NCBI RefSeq assembly: GCF_017873715.1
Contig: NZ_JAGGKM010000001.1
Location: 744,001-808,000 of the forward strand
From: Cytobacillus luteolus
GTDB lineage: Bacteria > Bacillota > Bacilli > Bacillales > Bacillaceae_L
DNA: 64,000 nt
Direction of reading: 5' to 3'
Numbering within the stretch: the first letter of the stretch is position 1; every line of letters starts with the position of its first letter. The notes under the pieces are model-generated. The model was not told the origin of the DNA, made no database searches, and was given only the letters and a program-made list of their open reading frames with translations. A program made the translations under genes and the position numbers. Below are positions 9,059 to 17,846 of this stretch, piece after piece.

Positions 9059-10396
9059 ATGAAAGATGAGACGCTTACAACCAAGACATTGTTGCTTTTC
9101 TTTATTCCCTTAGGGTTATCTGCAAGCCTGGTAACACTTTCTCACATTATAATAAATAGTACATTAGCACGCGCAGTAGATTCAGAGGTGATCATTGCAA
9201 CTTATGCGATTGCGATGAGTGTTTTTGGAATCACTGAACGCCTTGCAGTTATTCTAAGACAAACAACTTCGACTTTGGTCAGAGATCGTGAGTCTTTTAG
9301 ACGAATGACACATTTCTCCTATTATACGATTGGAGCAATCATGTTTGTTTCAGCAATCATCGCTTACACTCAAGTTGGAGATTTTGTTTTTTCTCAAATA
9401 TTCGGGGTACAAGATCAAGACATGGTTGACCAGATTCAAACAATTTATCAAATATTAATTTATGTAACGATTTTTTCTGGCTTACGGTGCTTGAATCAAG
9501 GGATTATCATTTATAATCGTCAGACTAAGTGGCTAACCATTGGGATGATTATTCGTCTTGCTGCCATGTATTTATTGTCGCTGTACTTTATCAAAACTGG
9601 AAATATTTCAGGTGTTACAGGTGCTTATATCTTTCTTGTTGGAATGATGATTGAGTGTACAATAAGCATGGTAGAAGCAAGGACGCTTGTACGTAAGATG
9701 CCAGAAAATAACCTTGAGCTTGAAAAGATAAATTCAAAGTCTCAAATTTTTAAGTTTTATAGTCCTTTAATGATGTCATCCTTTATTACCGTATTAATTG
9801 GCCCGATTATTAATGTGTTTTTAGGAAAAACGACGGATATCACACTAGCGATTGCAAGCTACACCATCGCACTAAGTATTACGCACTTATTTATTAGTTT
9901 CTTTTCATATACTCACCAGATTGTTATAAATTTTTATAAAGATCATGAAGACCAAGTTAAAAAGTTCACAATGATGATTAGCTTTTTACCGTTTATATTA
10001 ATTGCAGGATTTTGTTATTCCGGTGTTGGCGAATATGCAATGGAGCATTTAATGGGTGTGAATGGACGACTATTAGAGGCGAGCTTACAGTCTCTTCAAG
10101 TATTCATGATCATGGCTTTAGTCTATCCGTTTATTGATTTTTTCAATGGTCTTCTATTAATTAGAAAACAAACGAAAGTAACAATTATTTCTCAGTCAAC
10201 AAACTTAATTTTAACTGTTATTTTTCTTATTATAGGCGTCTCATTTGCATCTGAATGGAATGGTGTCATCGGGGCGCTTGCCCAATCACTTGGATTTGTT
10301 GCCGAACTAATTATTGTAATGGGTATTATTAAACATACAGACAAAATTAAGAGCCAACAAACAAGGGGCCTGACCCCCGGTGGAGTAACGCATTAA
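9059..10396 (+). CDS. MATE-like (MOP superfamily) membrane exporter
   Basis: 445 residues with about twelve membrane helices and two-fold internal repetition, as in MATE/MOP flippases and drug exporters. It begins MKDETLTTKTLLLFFIPLG. The last residues (RGLTPGGVTH) and the stop codon TAA are encoded by the palindromic repeat that starts at 10365. The native C-terminus probably ended near KIKSQQT, so the tail was changed by the repeat. The helices are complete, so the protein is probably functional. Substrate unknown. Confidence 0.8.
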   Translation: MKDETLTTKTLLLFFIPLGLSASLVTLSHIIINSTLARAVDSEVIIATYAIAMSVFGITERLAVILRQTTSTLVRDRESFRRMTHFSYYTIGAIMFVSAIIAYTQVGDFVFSQIFGVQDQDMVDQIQTIYQILIYVTIFSGLRCLNQGIIIYNRQTKWLTIGMIIRLAAMYLLSLYFIKTGNISGVTGAYIFLVGMMIECTISMVEARTLVRKMPENNLELEKINSKSQIFKFYSPLMMSSFITVLIGPIINVFLGKTTDITLAIASYTIALSITHLFISFFSYTHQIVINFYKDHEDQVKKFTMMISFLPFILIAGFCYSGVGEYAMEHLMGVNGRLLEASLQSLQVFMIMALVYPFIDFFNGLLLIRKQTKVTIISQSTNLILTVIFLIIGVSFASEWNGVIGALAQSLGFVAELIIVMGIIKHTDKIKSQQTRGLTPGGVTH

Positions 10397-10416
10397 CGCA
10401 GTGGGGGTCAGGCCCC
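10365..10416. repeat. Palindromic repeat copy 2, inside the end of the MATE-like gene
   Basis: Complete arms with centre GTGGAGTAACGCATTAACGC. Ten codons and the stop of the exporter gene are read from it. Confidence 0.95.
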
Positions 10417-10522
10417 ACAATCAGGCCTCACAAGCAATTGCATACTATGTTTAAGGATTGGAAAGTATAAGAGTGGTGTTATGTTTAACACCCAAACAAA
10501 AAACAATGTGGAGGGATATGTA

Positions 10523-10639
10523 TTGGATATTCTTAGACGCTTTTTCCCTAATTTATATTTAGCAATGGCAAGAGTTTCAATATTAATTCGTCGTTTAAAT
10601 ATAAGGCTAGGTTGGATGTTACATCCTGTAAGCGTGTAG
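10523..10639 (+). CDS. Small ORF, 38-residue basic peptide
   Basis: TTG start with GGAGG 7 nt upstream; product MDILRRFFPNLYLAMARVSI then a basic, hydrophobic tail ending LGWMLHPVSV. A strong intrinsic terminator follows 38 nt later, so this looks like a complete small transcription unit in the 400-bp gap between the exporter and the MerR gene. The sequence suits an amphipathic membrane-associated peptide. I do not recognise it. The long antisense frame here is likely a shadow. Confidence 0.5.
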   Translation: MDILRRFFPNLYLAMARVSILIRRLNIRLGWMLHPVSV

Positions 10640-10677
10640 GGATATTTGCATAACAGCAATCGCACATTGTCAAAGCA

Positions 10678-10712
10678 AAAAGGTTAGCACTTTATGGTGC
10701 TAGCCTTTTTAC
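10678..10712 (+). terminator. Intrinsic terminator after the small ORF
   Basis: AAAAAGGTTAGCAC pairs with GTGCTAGCCTTTTT around TTTATG. Confidence 0.88.
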
Positions 10713-10722
10713 ATAGAGCACA

Positions 10723-10770
10723 CGGTTTAGCGCTTTAACGTGGTGGGGGTCAGGCCCCGGTAGACATATT
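10723..10770. repeat. Palindromic repeat copy 3, right half only
   Basis: Centre remnant GCGCTTTAACG and the right arm GGGGGTCAGGCCCC are followed by the outer motif GACATATT. The left arm is missing. It ends 12 bp before the -35 box of the MerR-type promoter. Confidence 0.85.
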
Positions 10771-10782
10771 TATAAAAAGTGT

Positions 10783-10813
10783 TTGACTTTGACGTTGCGT
10801 TAAGGTGTAGAGT
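10783..10813 (+). promoter_or_regulatory. MerR-type promoter with 19-bp spacer and operator
   Basis: -35 TTGACT at 10783-10788 and -10 TAGAGT at 10808-10813 are separated by 19 bp, longer than the usual 17 and typical of promoters twisted by MerR-family activators. The spacer holds the dyad GACGTTGCGTTAAGG, close to known MerR/TipA-class operators. The TipA-type gene starts 24 bp downstream, so autoregulation is likely. Confidence 0.75.
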
Positions 10814-10836
10814 TAATGTGTCAGGAGGTGCTTTAG

Positions 10837-11601
10837 GTGGAATATACGGTGCAGAAATTGGCGAGTTTAGCGGGAGTGAGTACACGAACGTTACGATATT
10901 ATGATGAAATTGGGATTCTTAAGCCGGCAAGAATCAATTCATCTGGGTACCGAATATACAGCCAAGCAGAACTAGAGCAATTACAACAGATTCTTTTTTA
11001 TCGGGAGCTAGACTTAAGTTTAGATCGCATAAAGGAAATTGTTACGTCACCCTCATTCGATGGTTCTAGGGCCCTTAAGGAACATCGTGAAAAGCTTCTT
11101 GACAAGAGAAAGCAATTAGATGTACTCATTGCAAATGTTGAAAAGTCCATTGCAATGAAAGAAGGGAGAATAATAATGTCAGATAAAGAAAAATTTGAAG
11201 GCTTTAAACAAAAATTGATTGACGACAATGAGAAGAACTACGGAAAAGAAATCCGTGACAAATATAGTGGTGAAACCATAAATAAATCTAATGAAAAAGT
11301 AAAAAACATGTCACAGGCTGAGCATGAGGAAGTCAATCGTCTGCAGAAAGAGCTCTCAGAAACTTTGGCTGCTGCATTTAAAACGGGAAATCCAGCGGGT
11401 GAGCTTGCTCAGAAGGCAGCGGAAATGCACAAAAATTGGCTAACTTTTTATTGGGCAGAATATAGCAAAGAAGCTCATGCTGGACTAGCGCAAATGTACG
11501 TAGATGATGAACGATTTACAGCCTTCTACGATAAAGAACAACCTGGCACTGCTGCATTTTTACGCGATGCTATTCACATCTATACTGGTTTTAAAAACTA
11601 A
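10837..11601 (+). CDS. MerR-family regulator with TipAS effector domain
   Basis: 254 residues. A winged-helix MerR domain at 1-70 (LASLAGVSTRTLRYYDEIGILKP), a coiled-coil dimerisation helix to about 120, then a TipAS-like globin-fold domain (about 140-254, NRLQKELSETLAAAF ... EHAKNW-type helices, ending AAFLRDAIHIYT). TipA/Mta-type proteins bind drugs through this domain and activate their own promoter and efflux genes. The GTG start has AGGAGG 8 nt upstream. No efflux gene follows in the same operon; the nearest candidate is the MATE-like exporter upstream. Confidence 0.88.
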   Translation: MEYTVQKLASLAGVSTRTLRYYDEIGILKPARINSSGYRIYSQAELEQLQQILFYRELDLSLDRIKEIVTSPSFDGSRALKEHREKLLDKRKQLDVLIANVEKSIAMKEGRIIMSDKEKFEGFKQKLIDDNEKNYGKEIRDKYSGETINKSNEKVKNMSQAEHEEVNRLQKELSETLAAAFKTGNPAGELAQKAAEMHKNWLTFYWAEYSKEAHAGLAQMYVDDERFTAFYDKEQPGTAAFLRDAIHIYTGFKN

Positions 11602-11649
11602 AAAGCTTTACCTGGCACCATAAATAATAGGTGCTAGGTAAAGCTTTTA
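11600..11649. terminator. Long bidirectional terminator
   Basis: A stem of about 20 bp (AAAAGCTTTACCTGGCACC with GGTGCTAGGTAAAGCTTTT) lies between convergent merR-type and EAL-HDOD genes. It overlaps the last codon of the latter. Confidence 0.88.
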
Positions 11650-12891
11650 TTCTTGATCTACTTCTTGAAGTAACTTGCTAGCCCATAGGGTAGCTTTGGA
11701 GTAAAGTGTAAATAGTTCAAAGTTATCAATGGACGATGATAACGGCTTTGTAGAGTTTGAATTGGGTGGATTCTTCTCAATGCTTATGGTCAGATCAAGA
11801 ATATCTTTTAAGTGGTTTTTCTCACCTGATAAGGCTGCTTTAATATCGTTAGCAAGAGGTAGTTCGAGTAGAATTTTCTCTAATGGCACTTTTAAAATAG
11901 AATCAATCAATGAGAACATCCCTAAAAGGAAATAAGTTGAGCTTGTTCCTTGTTCGCCTAATGCCCTTCCAATAAGCTCACCAAACTTTGCTCTCGTTAA
12001 ACTCAAGTGAATAATTTCCTGAGCGGTTAAATCATTTTTATCTTTGTTTTCCCCTTTGATAGCTAGTACATAGATCCATTTTTTTATTTCAATTAATCCT
12101 AATAGAACGACCGCCTGTTTAATGGAACTCACTTCGTATTTTGGACGGATGGTAGGGGAATTAATTAATTTTAATAGTTTATAAGAAATAGATAAATCCT
12201 TTTCTATGACCTTGGTGATATGGTCAATGTCTGGCACAGGCATGTCCAATTCTTCTAAAACGAGTAAATATGAATAGTAATAAGAAGGTATATCGTGTGA
12301 TTGTAAAATCACCGGCTTGCTGAAAAAATAGCCTTGGAAATAAGTATAGCCATCTTCTACAGCTGTTTCATATTCCTCACGCGTTTCAACTTTCTCAGCT
12401 AAAAATTTCAATTTATATGGTTTTAAATACTCCATAAGTTGATTCCTAGCACCCCTGGTGGTAGAACGGAAATCAATTTTTACAATATCTACATAGTGTA
12501 GCAATTCTAGAACTTTTTCATCACCATGTAAAAGGAAGAAGTCATCCAAAGCAATAGTATAACCGTTTGATTTAAGTTCTTTACATATCAGAATGATTTC
12601 ATCCGTTGCTTTCACATTTTCAAGGATTTCAACGACAACTGAGAGAGGTGTGAAGTAGTTCGGTACTTTTAGCTTAAGTAGGTTCTCAGTGAAATTGATA
12701 AAGCAGGGTTTCCCGTTTGATAAGTCACCAAAGCCTATGTTTAAAAAACTATTAACAATCACTTCAGTAGTAGCTTGGTCACCATCAACATGCGAATAGG
12801 CATTATGTGAGCTATTTCTATAAAGTAATTCATAAGCAATTAGTTCTTCTTTTTCATTAAAAATAGGCTGTTTAGCCACAAAAACTTCCAT
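11647..12891 (-). CDS. EAL-HDOD protein (YuxH-like), degenerate EAL
   Basis: 414 residues. The N-terminal half is an EAL fold (FVAKQPIFNEKEELIAYELLYR ... ALDDF ... VKIDF ... FLAEKVET ... YFQGYFFSKP). The second half is an HDOD domain (LSISYKLLKLINSPTI ... VVLLGLIEIKKWI). The signature EAL triad is replaced by YELLYR, as in YuxH of Bacillus subtilis, so c-di-GMP hydrolysis is doubtful and a protein-interaction or binding role is more likely. Cytoplasmic, monocistronic. Confidence 0.88.
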   Translation of the reverse strand: MEVFVAKQPIFNEKEELIAYELLYRNSSHNAYSHVDGDQATTEVIVNSFLNIGFGDLSNGKPCFINFTENLLKLKVPNYFTPLSVVVEILENVKATDEIILICKELKSNGYTIALDDFFLLHGDEKVLELLHYVDIVKIDFRSTTRGARNQLMEYLKPYKLKFLAEKVETREEYETAVEDGYTYFQGYFFSKPVILQSHDIPSYYYSYLLVLEELDMPVPDIDHITKVIEKDLSISYKLLKLINSPTIRPKYEVSSIKQAVVLLGLIEIKKWIYVLAIKGENKDKNDLTAQEIIHLSLTRAKFGELIGRALGEQGTSSTYFLLGMFSLIDSILKVPLEKILLELPLANDIKAALSGEKNHLKDILDLTISIEKNPPNSNSTKPLSSSIDNFELFTLYSKATLWASKLLQEVDQE

Positions 12892-13014
12892 AGAATCCCG
12901 CCTTATAAGTGAAAAGTGGTAAGGCTATTATACTATTGATTTCAAAATAAAGGAATATAATTTGGAGGTTAAAACTATTTGTGTAGTATAAAAGAACTAT
13001 ATATTATGACAAGT

Positions 13015-13066
13015 GGGGCCTGACCCCCGGCGCGGTAAAGCTTTAAAGCGCCGGGGGTCAGGCCCC
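13015..13066. repeat. Palindromic repeat copy 4
   Basis: Complete, with centre GCGGTAAAGCTTTAAAGCG. It lies 14 bp beyond the stop codon of the AtoE-type gene, and a CACATATTTTA outer motif runs up to that stop. Confidence 0.95.
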
Positions 13067-13080
13067 AATATTCACATATT

Positions 13081-14406
13081 TTATAAGAATAATAATCCTA
13101 AAGAGATAACAATACCACTTATGAATAGTACGATTGTACAGAAGCCCATAATATCTTTTGCTTTTAGTCCAGCAATTGCAAGTGCTGGTAATGCCCAGAA
13201 TGGTTGAATTAAATTCGTCCACGCATCACCCCATGCTACAGCCATGGCAGTTTTTGCAATAGAAAGGTCCATGGTTTGTGCTGCTTCTAGCATTATTGGT
13301 GCTTGAACAGCCCACTGTCCACCACCTGAAGGGACAAAGAAGTTAACGATACCTGCACTAATAAATGCAAAGAAATAGAAGGTGAAATCATTGGATATTC
13401 CAACGAAAGCCTCAGACATGACTGCTGCTAACCCAGAAGCCGTCATCATTCCCATAATACCAGCGTAGAAAGGGAACTGAATAATAATCCCACTTGCACC
13501 TTTAACAGCATTCATAACAGACTCTAGGAATCTTCTAGGAGTGCCATGGAACAGAATACCTAGGAATAGGAATAAGAAGTTAACAATGTTTAGGTTTAAT
13601 GCAAACCCGTTATTTGTAAAGTAATAAACTAAGAAAGCAATTCCTAGTAATCCAGTAACTATTGATACAATTACACTGTTTTCAAGTCGATCTGCAGGAG
13701 TAAGTGCTTCTTTTTCAACAGTAGCTGCTTGAAGATTTGCCCCATCTTCTAGTAATGCTTTATCTACTGTAACTGTTTCCTCATTATTAGGCATCATTAA
13801 ACGATTGAGAATTGGTAAAACGATAAATAGTGCAATAACGATGGCAACGTTAAATGTCGCAAATATAGTTTCGCTAGTCGGGATTAATCCGATTAAATTT
13901 TGAGAGAAATGACCTTCCGTTGCTATGGTTAACGGGATTGAACCTGAAAAACCACCATGCCATACAATGAATCCACTGTAAGCGCTTGCTATAAGCAGGC
14001 GATAATCTACACCTTCAACCTTTTTAGCTAATTCTTTTGCAAAAAGTGCACCGATAACAAGACCGAAACCCCAGTTAATCCAGCTTGCAATAATAGAAAT
14101 AATAGTAACAATAATAATAGCTTGACCAGGTGTTTTAGCTGTACTCGCTAAGGCACCTAAACCTTTCTTGAAAACGGGACTACTTGCAAGAACATAGCCT
14201 GTCACTAATACGAGCACCATTTGCATCGAAAATGCTAATAAGCTCCAAAAACCGTCTCCCCAGTACTGGACCATGTTAATAACAGTACTATCTGTAAAAA
14301 TAAGACCTAAAACAAGTACAAGGAAACTCAGGATAACAACGAATAAAAATGGATCTGGTAAGTATCGTTGCATTAACCTGTTAAAAAAGCCAATCGTTGA
14401 TTTCAT
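13081..14406 (-). CDS. atoE: Short-chain fatty acid transporter (AtoE family)
   Basis: 441 residues with about ten membrane helices. The ATG at 14406 is chosen because AAGGAGA sits 5 nt upstream; an in-frame TTG at 14424 overlaps that site. The sequence FFNRLMQRYLPDPFLFVVILSF and FVPSGGGQWAVQAPIMLEAA are hallmarks of the AtoE/TIGR00366 family, which imports short-chain fatty acids such as acetoacetate or butyrate. No ato operon genes are adjacent, so the substrate here is inferred only from the family. Confidence 0.88.
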   Translation of the reverse strand: MKSTIGFFNRLMQRYLPDPFLFVVILSFLVLVLGLIFTDSTVINMVQYWGDGFWSLLAFSMQMVLVLVTGYVLASSPVFKKGLGALASTAKTPGQAIIIVTIISIIASWINWGFGLVIGALFAKELAKKVEGVDYRLLIASAYSGFIVWHGGFSGSIPLTIATEGHFSQNLIGLIPTSETIFATFNVAIVIALFIVLPILNRLMMPNNEETVTVDKALLEDGANLQAATVEKEALTPADRLENSVIVSIVTGLLGIAFLVYYFTNNGFALNLNIVNFLFLFLGILFHGTPRRFLESVMNAVKGASGIIIQFPFYAGIMGMMTASGLAAVMSEAFVGISNDFTFYFFAFISAGIVNFFVPSGGGQWAVQAPIMLEAAQTMDLSIAKTAMAVAWGDAWTNLIQPFWALPALAIAGLKAKDIMGFCTIVLFISGIVISLGLLFL

Positions 14407-14512
14407 TGATATCTCTCCTTTCAAAAATATAGTAACTGTTTCTATTACCTAGTACTATTTTGACAAAATTCAAAATATTCCTCTTTAGATAAAAAATTTG
14501 GGGCCTAAATTT

Positions 14513-14576
14513 GGGGCCTGACCCCCGGCGCAGTAAAGCTTTAACGCGCTGGGGGTCAGGCCCCGTCGGACATATT
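14513..14576. repeat. Palindromic repeat copy 5
   Basis: Complete arms; a broken extra GGGGCCT lies 13 bp to the left (14500-14506). The outer motif GACATATTT directly abuts the corA stop codon at 14577-14579. Confidence 0.94.
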
Positions 14577-15527
14577 TTAGTCGAACCAGCCTTTCTTTTT
14601 GAACCAGAAGAACATGCCTAAGCCGATGGTTAGCATGAGGGAGAGGGTAGCGAAGTAGCCGTAGCGCCATGTTAGTTCTGGCATGTACTCAAAGTTCATA
14701 CCGTAAATACCCGCAATGAAAGTTAGTGGCATGAAGATAGTGGTAATGACTGTAAGAACCTTCATAACCCTATTTGTTTGGTGGGAGTTAATGGATAAAT
14801 AGCTGTCCCTAATATCGTTTGTGACTTCTCGATTCGAATCAATCATTTCGGATAGTTTTAAAAGATGATCATGAATGTCTGAAAAGTATTCTCTTCTTTC
14901 TAGTAATTGTCCTAACCTTTCTGAATTCAATAATCTGTATAATAGGTCTCTCATTGGAATCACAGTATGTCTTAAGTGTAGGAATGAATGTCGAATGTCA
15001 AAGAGTTGGTCAAGCAATTTGTCCATTGATTCTTTTTTTTCATTATTTTCTAAGTCATTAAGATTGTCTTCCAACCTATATATAATCGGAAAGTAATTAT
15101 CTACAATTTTGTCTAGGACATTATAGAAAATTAAATATTGGTTCCAATTATCTAAATGCTTTGAGGAAATTAGTTTGTCCCAAACCTCTGTAACTTCCAT
15201 TGATTCATGATGATGAAAGGAAACAAAATAATTAGCACCAACAAAAAAATTGATTTCTTCTTTTTCTTCATCTGCCGAATGTAGGCTATGTACGACAAAG
15301 AAAGTAAAATCCTCATAATAATCTAGTTTAGGTCGCTGAAGTTTATGTATACAGTCTTCAATGGCTAGGGGATGAAAATGAAAAGTCTTTTCTAACTCTA
15401 AAATTTCTTTATCTGTAGGTTGGTCAAAATCTACCCAGAACCACCGAATGTTTGGAGAGGACAACTGCCGAAGAGGAAGCTCTTTAATTATCCGATTCTC
15501 AGTTGTAACGGCAATCACGTTGATCAT
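14577..15527 (-). CDS. corA: CorA-family magnesium/divalent cation channel
   Basis: 316 residues. The ATG at 15527 has AGAGGAG 8 nt upstream and is preferred to the GTG at 15536. A large cytoplasmic N-terminal domain (WVDFDQPTDKEILELEKTF, AIEDCIHKLQRPKLDYYEDF) is followed by the long stalk helix and two C-terminal membrane helices with the family GMN motif in IYGMNFEYMPEL. A short basic tail KKKGWFD follows. It forms pentameric Mg2+ channels in known members. Monocistronic, divergent from the cysteine-desulfurase-like gene. Confidence 0.93.
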   Translation of the reverse strand: MINVIAVTTENRIIKELPLRQLSSPNIRWFWVDFDQPTDKEILELEKTFHFHPLAIEDCIHKLQRPKLDYYEDFTFFVVHSLHSADEEKEEINFFVGANYFVSFHHHESMEVTEVWDKLISSKHLDNWNQYLIFYNVLDKIVDNYFPIIYRLEDNLNDLENNEKKESMDKLLDQLFDIRHSFLHLRHTVIPMRDLLYRLLNSERLGQLLERREYFSDIHDHLLKLSEMIDSNREVTNDIRDSYLSINSHQTNRVMKVLTVITTIFMPLTFIAGIYGMNFEYMPELTWRYGYFATLSLMLTIGLGMFFWFKKKGWFD

Positions 15528-15701
15528 GGTTTGCACTCCTCTTTTTTAAAATTTACTAAGTAATCATACTTATCTTCTTTTCTACCCAATTTTTCTTTGA
15601 ATAGACCTATCATAGTTCCAAAAAATGATTTAAGAATATTTAGACTTATATGTAAATATGATATATTTATTTCGATAGTCAAAATAAGTAGGGGGAATAC
15701 A

Positions 15702-16946
15702 ATGTCTGCTCAATTTTCAATTGAAAAGGTTAGAAGTCAATTTCCAGCACTTAAGCGAACTTATAAGGGAAAACAAGTTGTTTACTTTGATGGACCTGGT
15801 GGTTCACAGGTACTGCAAACTGTAATTGATGCAATAAGTAGTTATATGGCTAGAGGAGGAGGGAATCTGCACGGACAATTTCCATCTAGTGTTGAAACAG
15901 AAGAACACCTTTCAAATGCACGTCAAGCTGTTGCTGACCTATTGGGTGCAAGTTCTGATGAGGTTGCATTTGGACAAAACTCTACGAGTCTTGCTTTTTC
16001 AATTGCTCGTTCACTTAGTAAGACATGGGGGAGCGAAGATAATATCGTAGTAACGGAAATGGATCACCGCTGTAATGTTGATAGCTGGGTGAGTGCTGCA
16101 AATGATAAAGGAGTAGATGTGAGGTTTATCCCTGTAGATGAAGGGAAATTAACTTTAGATCTATCAGACTTAGGTACAATTATTACCTCTAACACAAAGC
16201 TAGTAGCCGTTACCTTGGCTTCAAACGCAGTGGGGACAATAACGGATATGAGAAAAATTAAAGAAAGAGCTGAAGAGGTTGGTGCAATCGTTGTGATTGA
16301 TGCAGTTCATGCAGTTCCTCATATTGCTATTAATCGTGATGAACTTGGAGCCGATATATTGCTTTGTTCAGCATACAAGTTTTTCGGACCACATGTAGGT
16401 ATAGCGGTAGTAAAAAAGGATTTGTTTGAAAAGCTACAAGTTTACAAATTAAACCCAGCACCTACGTACATACCCGACAAGCTTGAGACAGGTACACAAA
16501 ACCATGAGGCGTTAGCAGCCATTCCAGCTGTTGTTGAATTTATTGCTAGTTTTGGCAATGGTTCGACAGTACGCGAAAGGATTGTAAGCGGCTTTGATGC
16601 GATTGGGGAGCATGAGGATAAGCTGGCAACAAAGCTTAGAGATGGACTAAGTAAGCATCCTACAGTGACCCTATATCAGGCTGATAAAGAAACTCGCAAA
16701 ACACCAACGATTGCTTTCACAATTAATGGGTTTCATGCAACAGATGTGTGCAAATGGTTGGCAGAGGAACATTCTATCTTCACGGCAGATGGACACTTCT
16801 ATGCTACGACTCTAGCTGAAAAATTAGGAATAAATCAAATGGGTGGCTGGATACGTGTGGGGTTAGCACCATACAATAGCGAGGAAGAAGTAAACAGATT
16901 CCTAGAGGCCATTGACTCCTTAGTCTCTAGCAAACTATCTGTTTAG
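15702..16946 (+). CDS. Cysteine desulfurase-like PLP enzyme (class V aminotransferase)
   Basis: 414 residues from the ATG at 15702, which has GTAGGGGG 6 nt upstream; the frame is open a further 35 codons upstream without a site. Class V features: VYFDGPGGSQV, TEMDHRCNVDSW, VVIDAVHAVPH and the PLP lysine in SAYKFFGPH. This belongs to the cysteine-desulfurase-like (TIGR01976-type) branch rather than to IscS/SufS. The catalytic cysteine loop of IscS is not evident, and no iscU or sufU is adjacent. The physiological substrate is unknown. Confidence 0.85.
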   Translation: MSAQFSIEKVRSQFPALKRTYKGKQVVYFDGPGGSQVLQTVIDAISSYMARGGGNLHGQFPSSVETEEHLSNARQAVADLLGASSDEVAFGQNSTSLAFSIARSLSKTWGSEDNIVVTEMDHRCNVDSWVSAANDKGVDVRFIPVDEGKLTLDLSDLGTIITSNTKLVAVTLASNAVGTITDMRKIKERAEEVGAIVVIDAVHAVPHIAINRDELGADILLCSAYKFFGPHVGIAVVKKDLFEKLQVYKLNPAPTYIPDKLETGTQNHEALAAIPAVVEFIASFGNGSTVRERIVSGFDAIGEHEDKLATKLRDGLSKHPTVTLYQADKETRKTPTIAFTINGFHATDVCKWLAEEHSIFTADGHFYATTLAEKLGINQMGGWIRVGLAPYNSEEEVNRFLEAIDSLVSSKLSV

Positions 16947-16960
16947 GGACTTTCTGTATA

Positions 16961-17047
16961 GGGGCCTGACCCCCGGCGGTTTAAAGCGTTAACGTAGTGG
17001 GGGTCTGACCCCCGCTGCTTTAAAGTGGTAACGCGTCGGGACAGGTC
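16961..17047. repeat. Palindromic repeat copy 6, tandem double unit
   Basis: Two units share a middle arm (GGGGGTCTGACCCCC); the far right arm is decayed (CGGGACAGGTC). It fills the 103-bp gap between the convergent PLP-enzyme and Crp/Fnr genes, ending 3 bp from the latter's stop. Confidence 0.9.
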
Positions 17048-17049
17048 TT

Positions 17050-17733
17050 TTATTTTGTTTTTCGTTTGAGAGCTTCGTAGTTTAGTATTTGGATTTCTCG
17101 TTGCCCATTCATGGTGATGATGTTTTCGTTTACGAAGGCAACCAGTTTACGGCTAATGGTTTCTGGGGTAGTGCCAATGAGTGTTGCAAGTACTTTCTTA
17201 GAAATTGGAAGAGTGAATGTTCCACCCGTGATGTTCATTTTTTCGCTAAATAGCAGTAGCACACTTGCTAAGCGTTGTTCAACATCCAGCAGGCTCAAGA
17301 GGCTTACCCATTCGTCGGCCTGATGTAACCGTTCATTCAAGGCAAGGATATAGCGAAACGAAATATCTGGATTTCGCCTGATTGCCATTAGAAAATCCTG
17401 TTTGTGGATGGTGCATAGCTCTGATTGATCCAATGTTATTGCGTTTGCATAATGATTTTCTGTTTTTAATAAAGCAGATTGACCGAAAAAATCTCCCGGG
17501 AAAAGCAATCGGACGATTTGTTCTTTTCCATCCTCAGAAATTTTGGTAATCTTCACCAATCCCTGACCCACAATATACAGAGTTTCAGAGGAATCACCTT
17601 CTCTAAACACAAATTCCCCTTTGTTAAACTTTCGTATATGGCAAACTTTTTCGAGTACTTCTATTTCTTCAATGCTCATCCCTTGAAAGATCGGAACAAG
17701 ACGTATGCAGTTTAATTGATGGTGATAGGACAT
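17050..17733 (-). CDS. Crp/Fnr-family transcription regulator
   Basis: 227 residues. Cyclic-nucleotide-binding-like barrel (FNKGEFVFREGDSSETLYIVGQG, LLFPGDFFGQSALL), dimerisation helix, then a C-terminal HTH (ISKKVLATLIGTTPETISRKL). Only two cysteines lie in the first 35 residues, so the four-cysteine iron-sulfur pattern of classical FNR is not seen and the signal is unclear. It is divergent from odhAB across a 271-bp region with three dyads, which makes control of odhA a reasonable inference. Confidence 0.88.
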   Translation of the reverse strand: MSYHHQLNCIRLVPIFQGMSIEEIEVLEKVCHIRKFNKGEFVFREGDSSETLYIVGQGLVKITKISEDGKEQIVRLLFPGDFFGQSALLKTENHYANAITLDQSELCTIHKQDFLMAIRRNPDISFRYILALNERLHQADEWVSLLSLLDVEQRLASVLLLFSEKMNITGGTFTLPISKKVLATLIGTTPETISRKLVAFVNENIITMNGQREIQILNYEALKRKTK

Positions 17734-17846
17734 TTCCTATTCCTCCCATGTCCAATAAGGGACACCCGATATTTTCATATTATATATTATTTTGGAAAAC
17801 TTGATTTGCGTCAATGTTTTAACTATTCATCTTTTATACGATAAAA

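Noticed and set aside
10408-10665. 85-codon frame on the minus strand
   Set aside because: It overlaps the repeat and runs antisense to a better supported small ORF with ribosome site and terminator; no ribosome site of its own was seen.
8888-10758. Composite transposon bounded by repeat copies
   Set aside because: The repeats flank nearly every gene in the window; no transposase, target-site duplication or shift in codon use marks a mobile unit.
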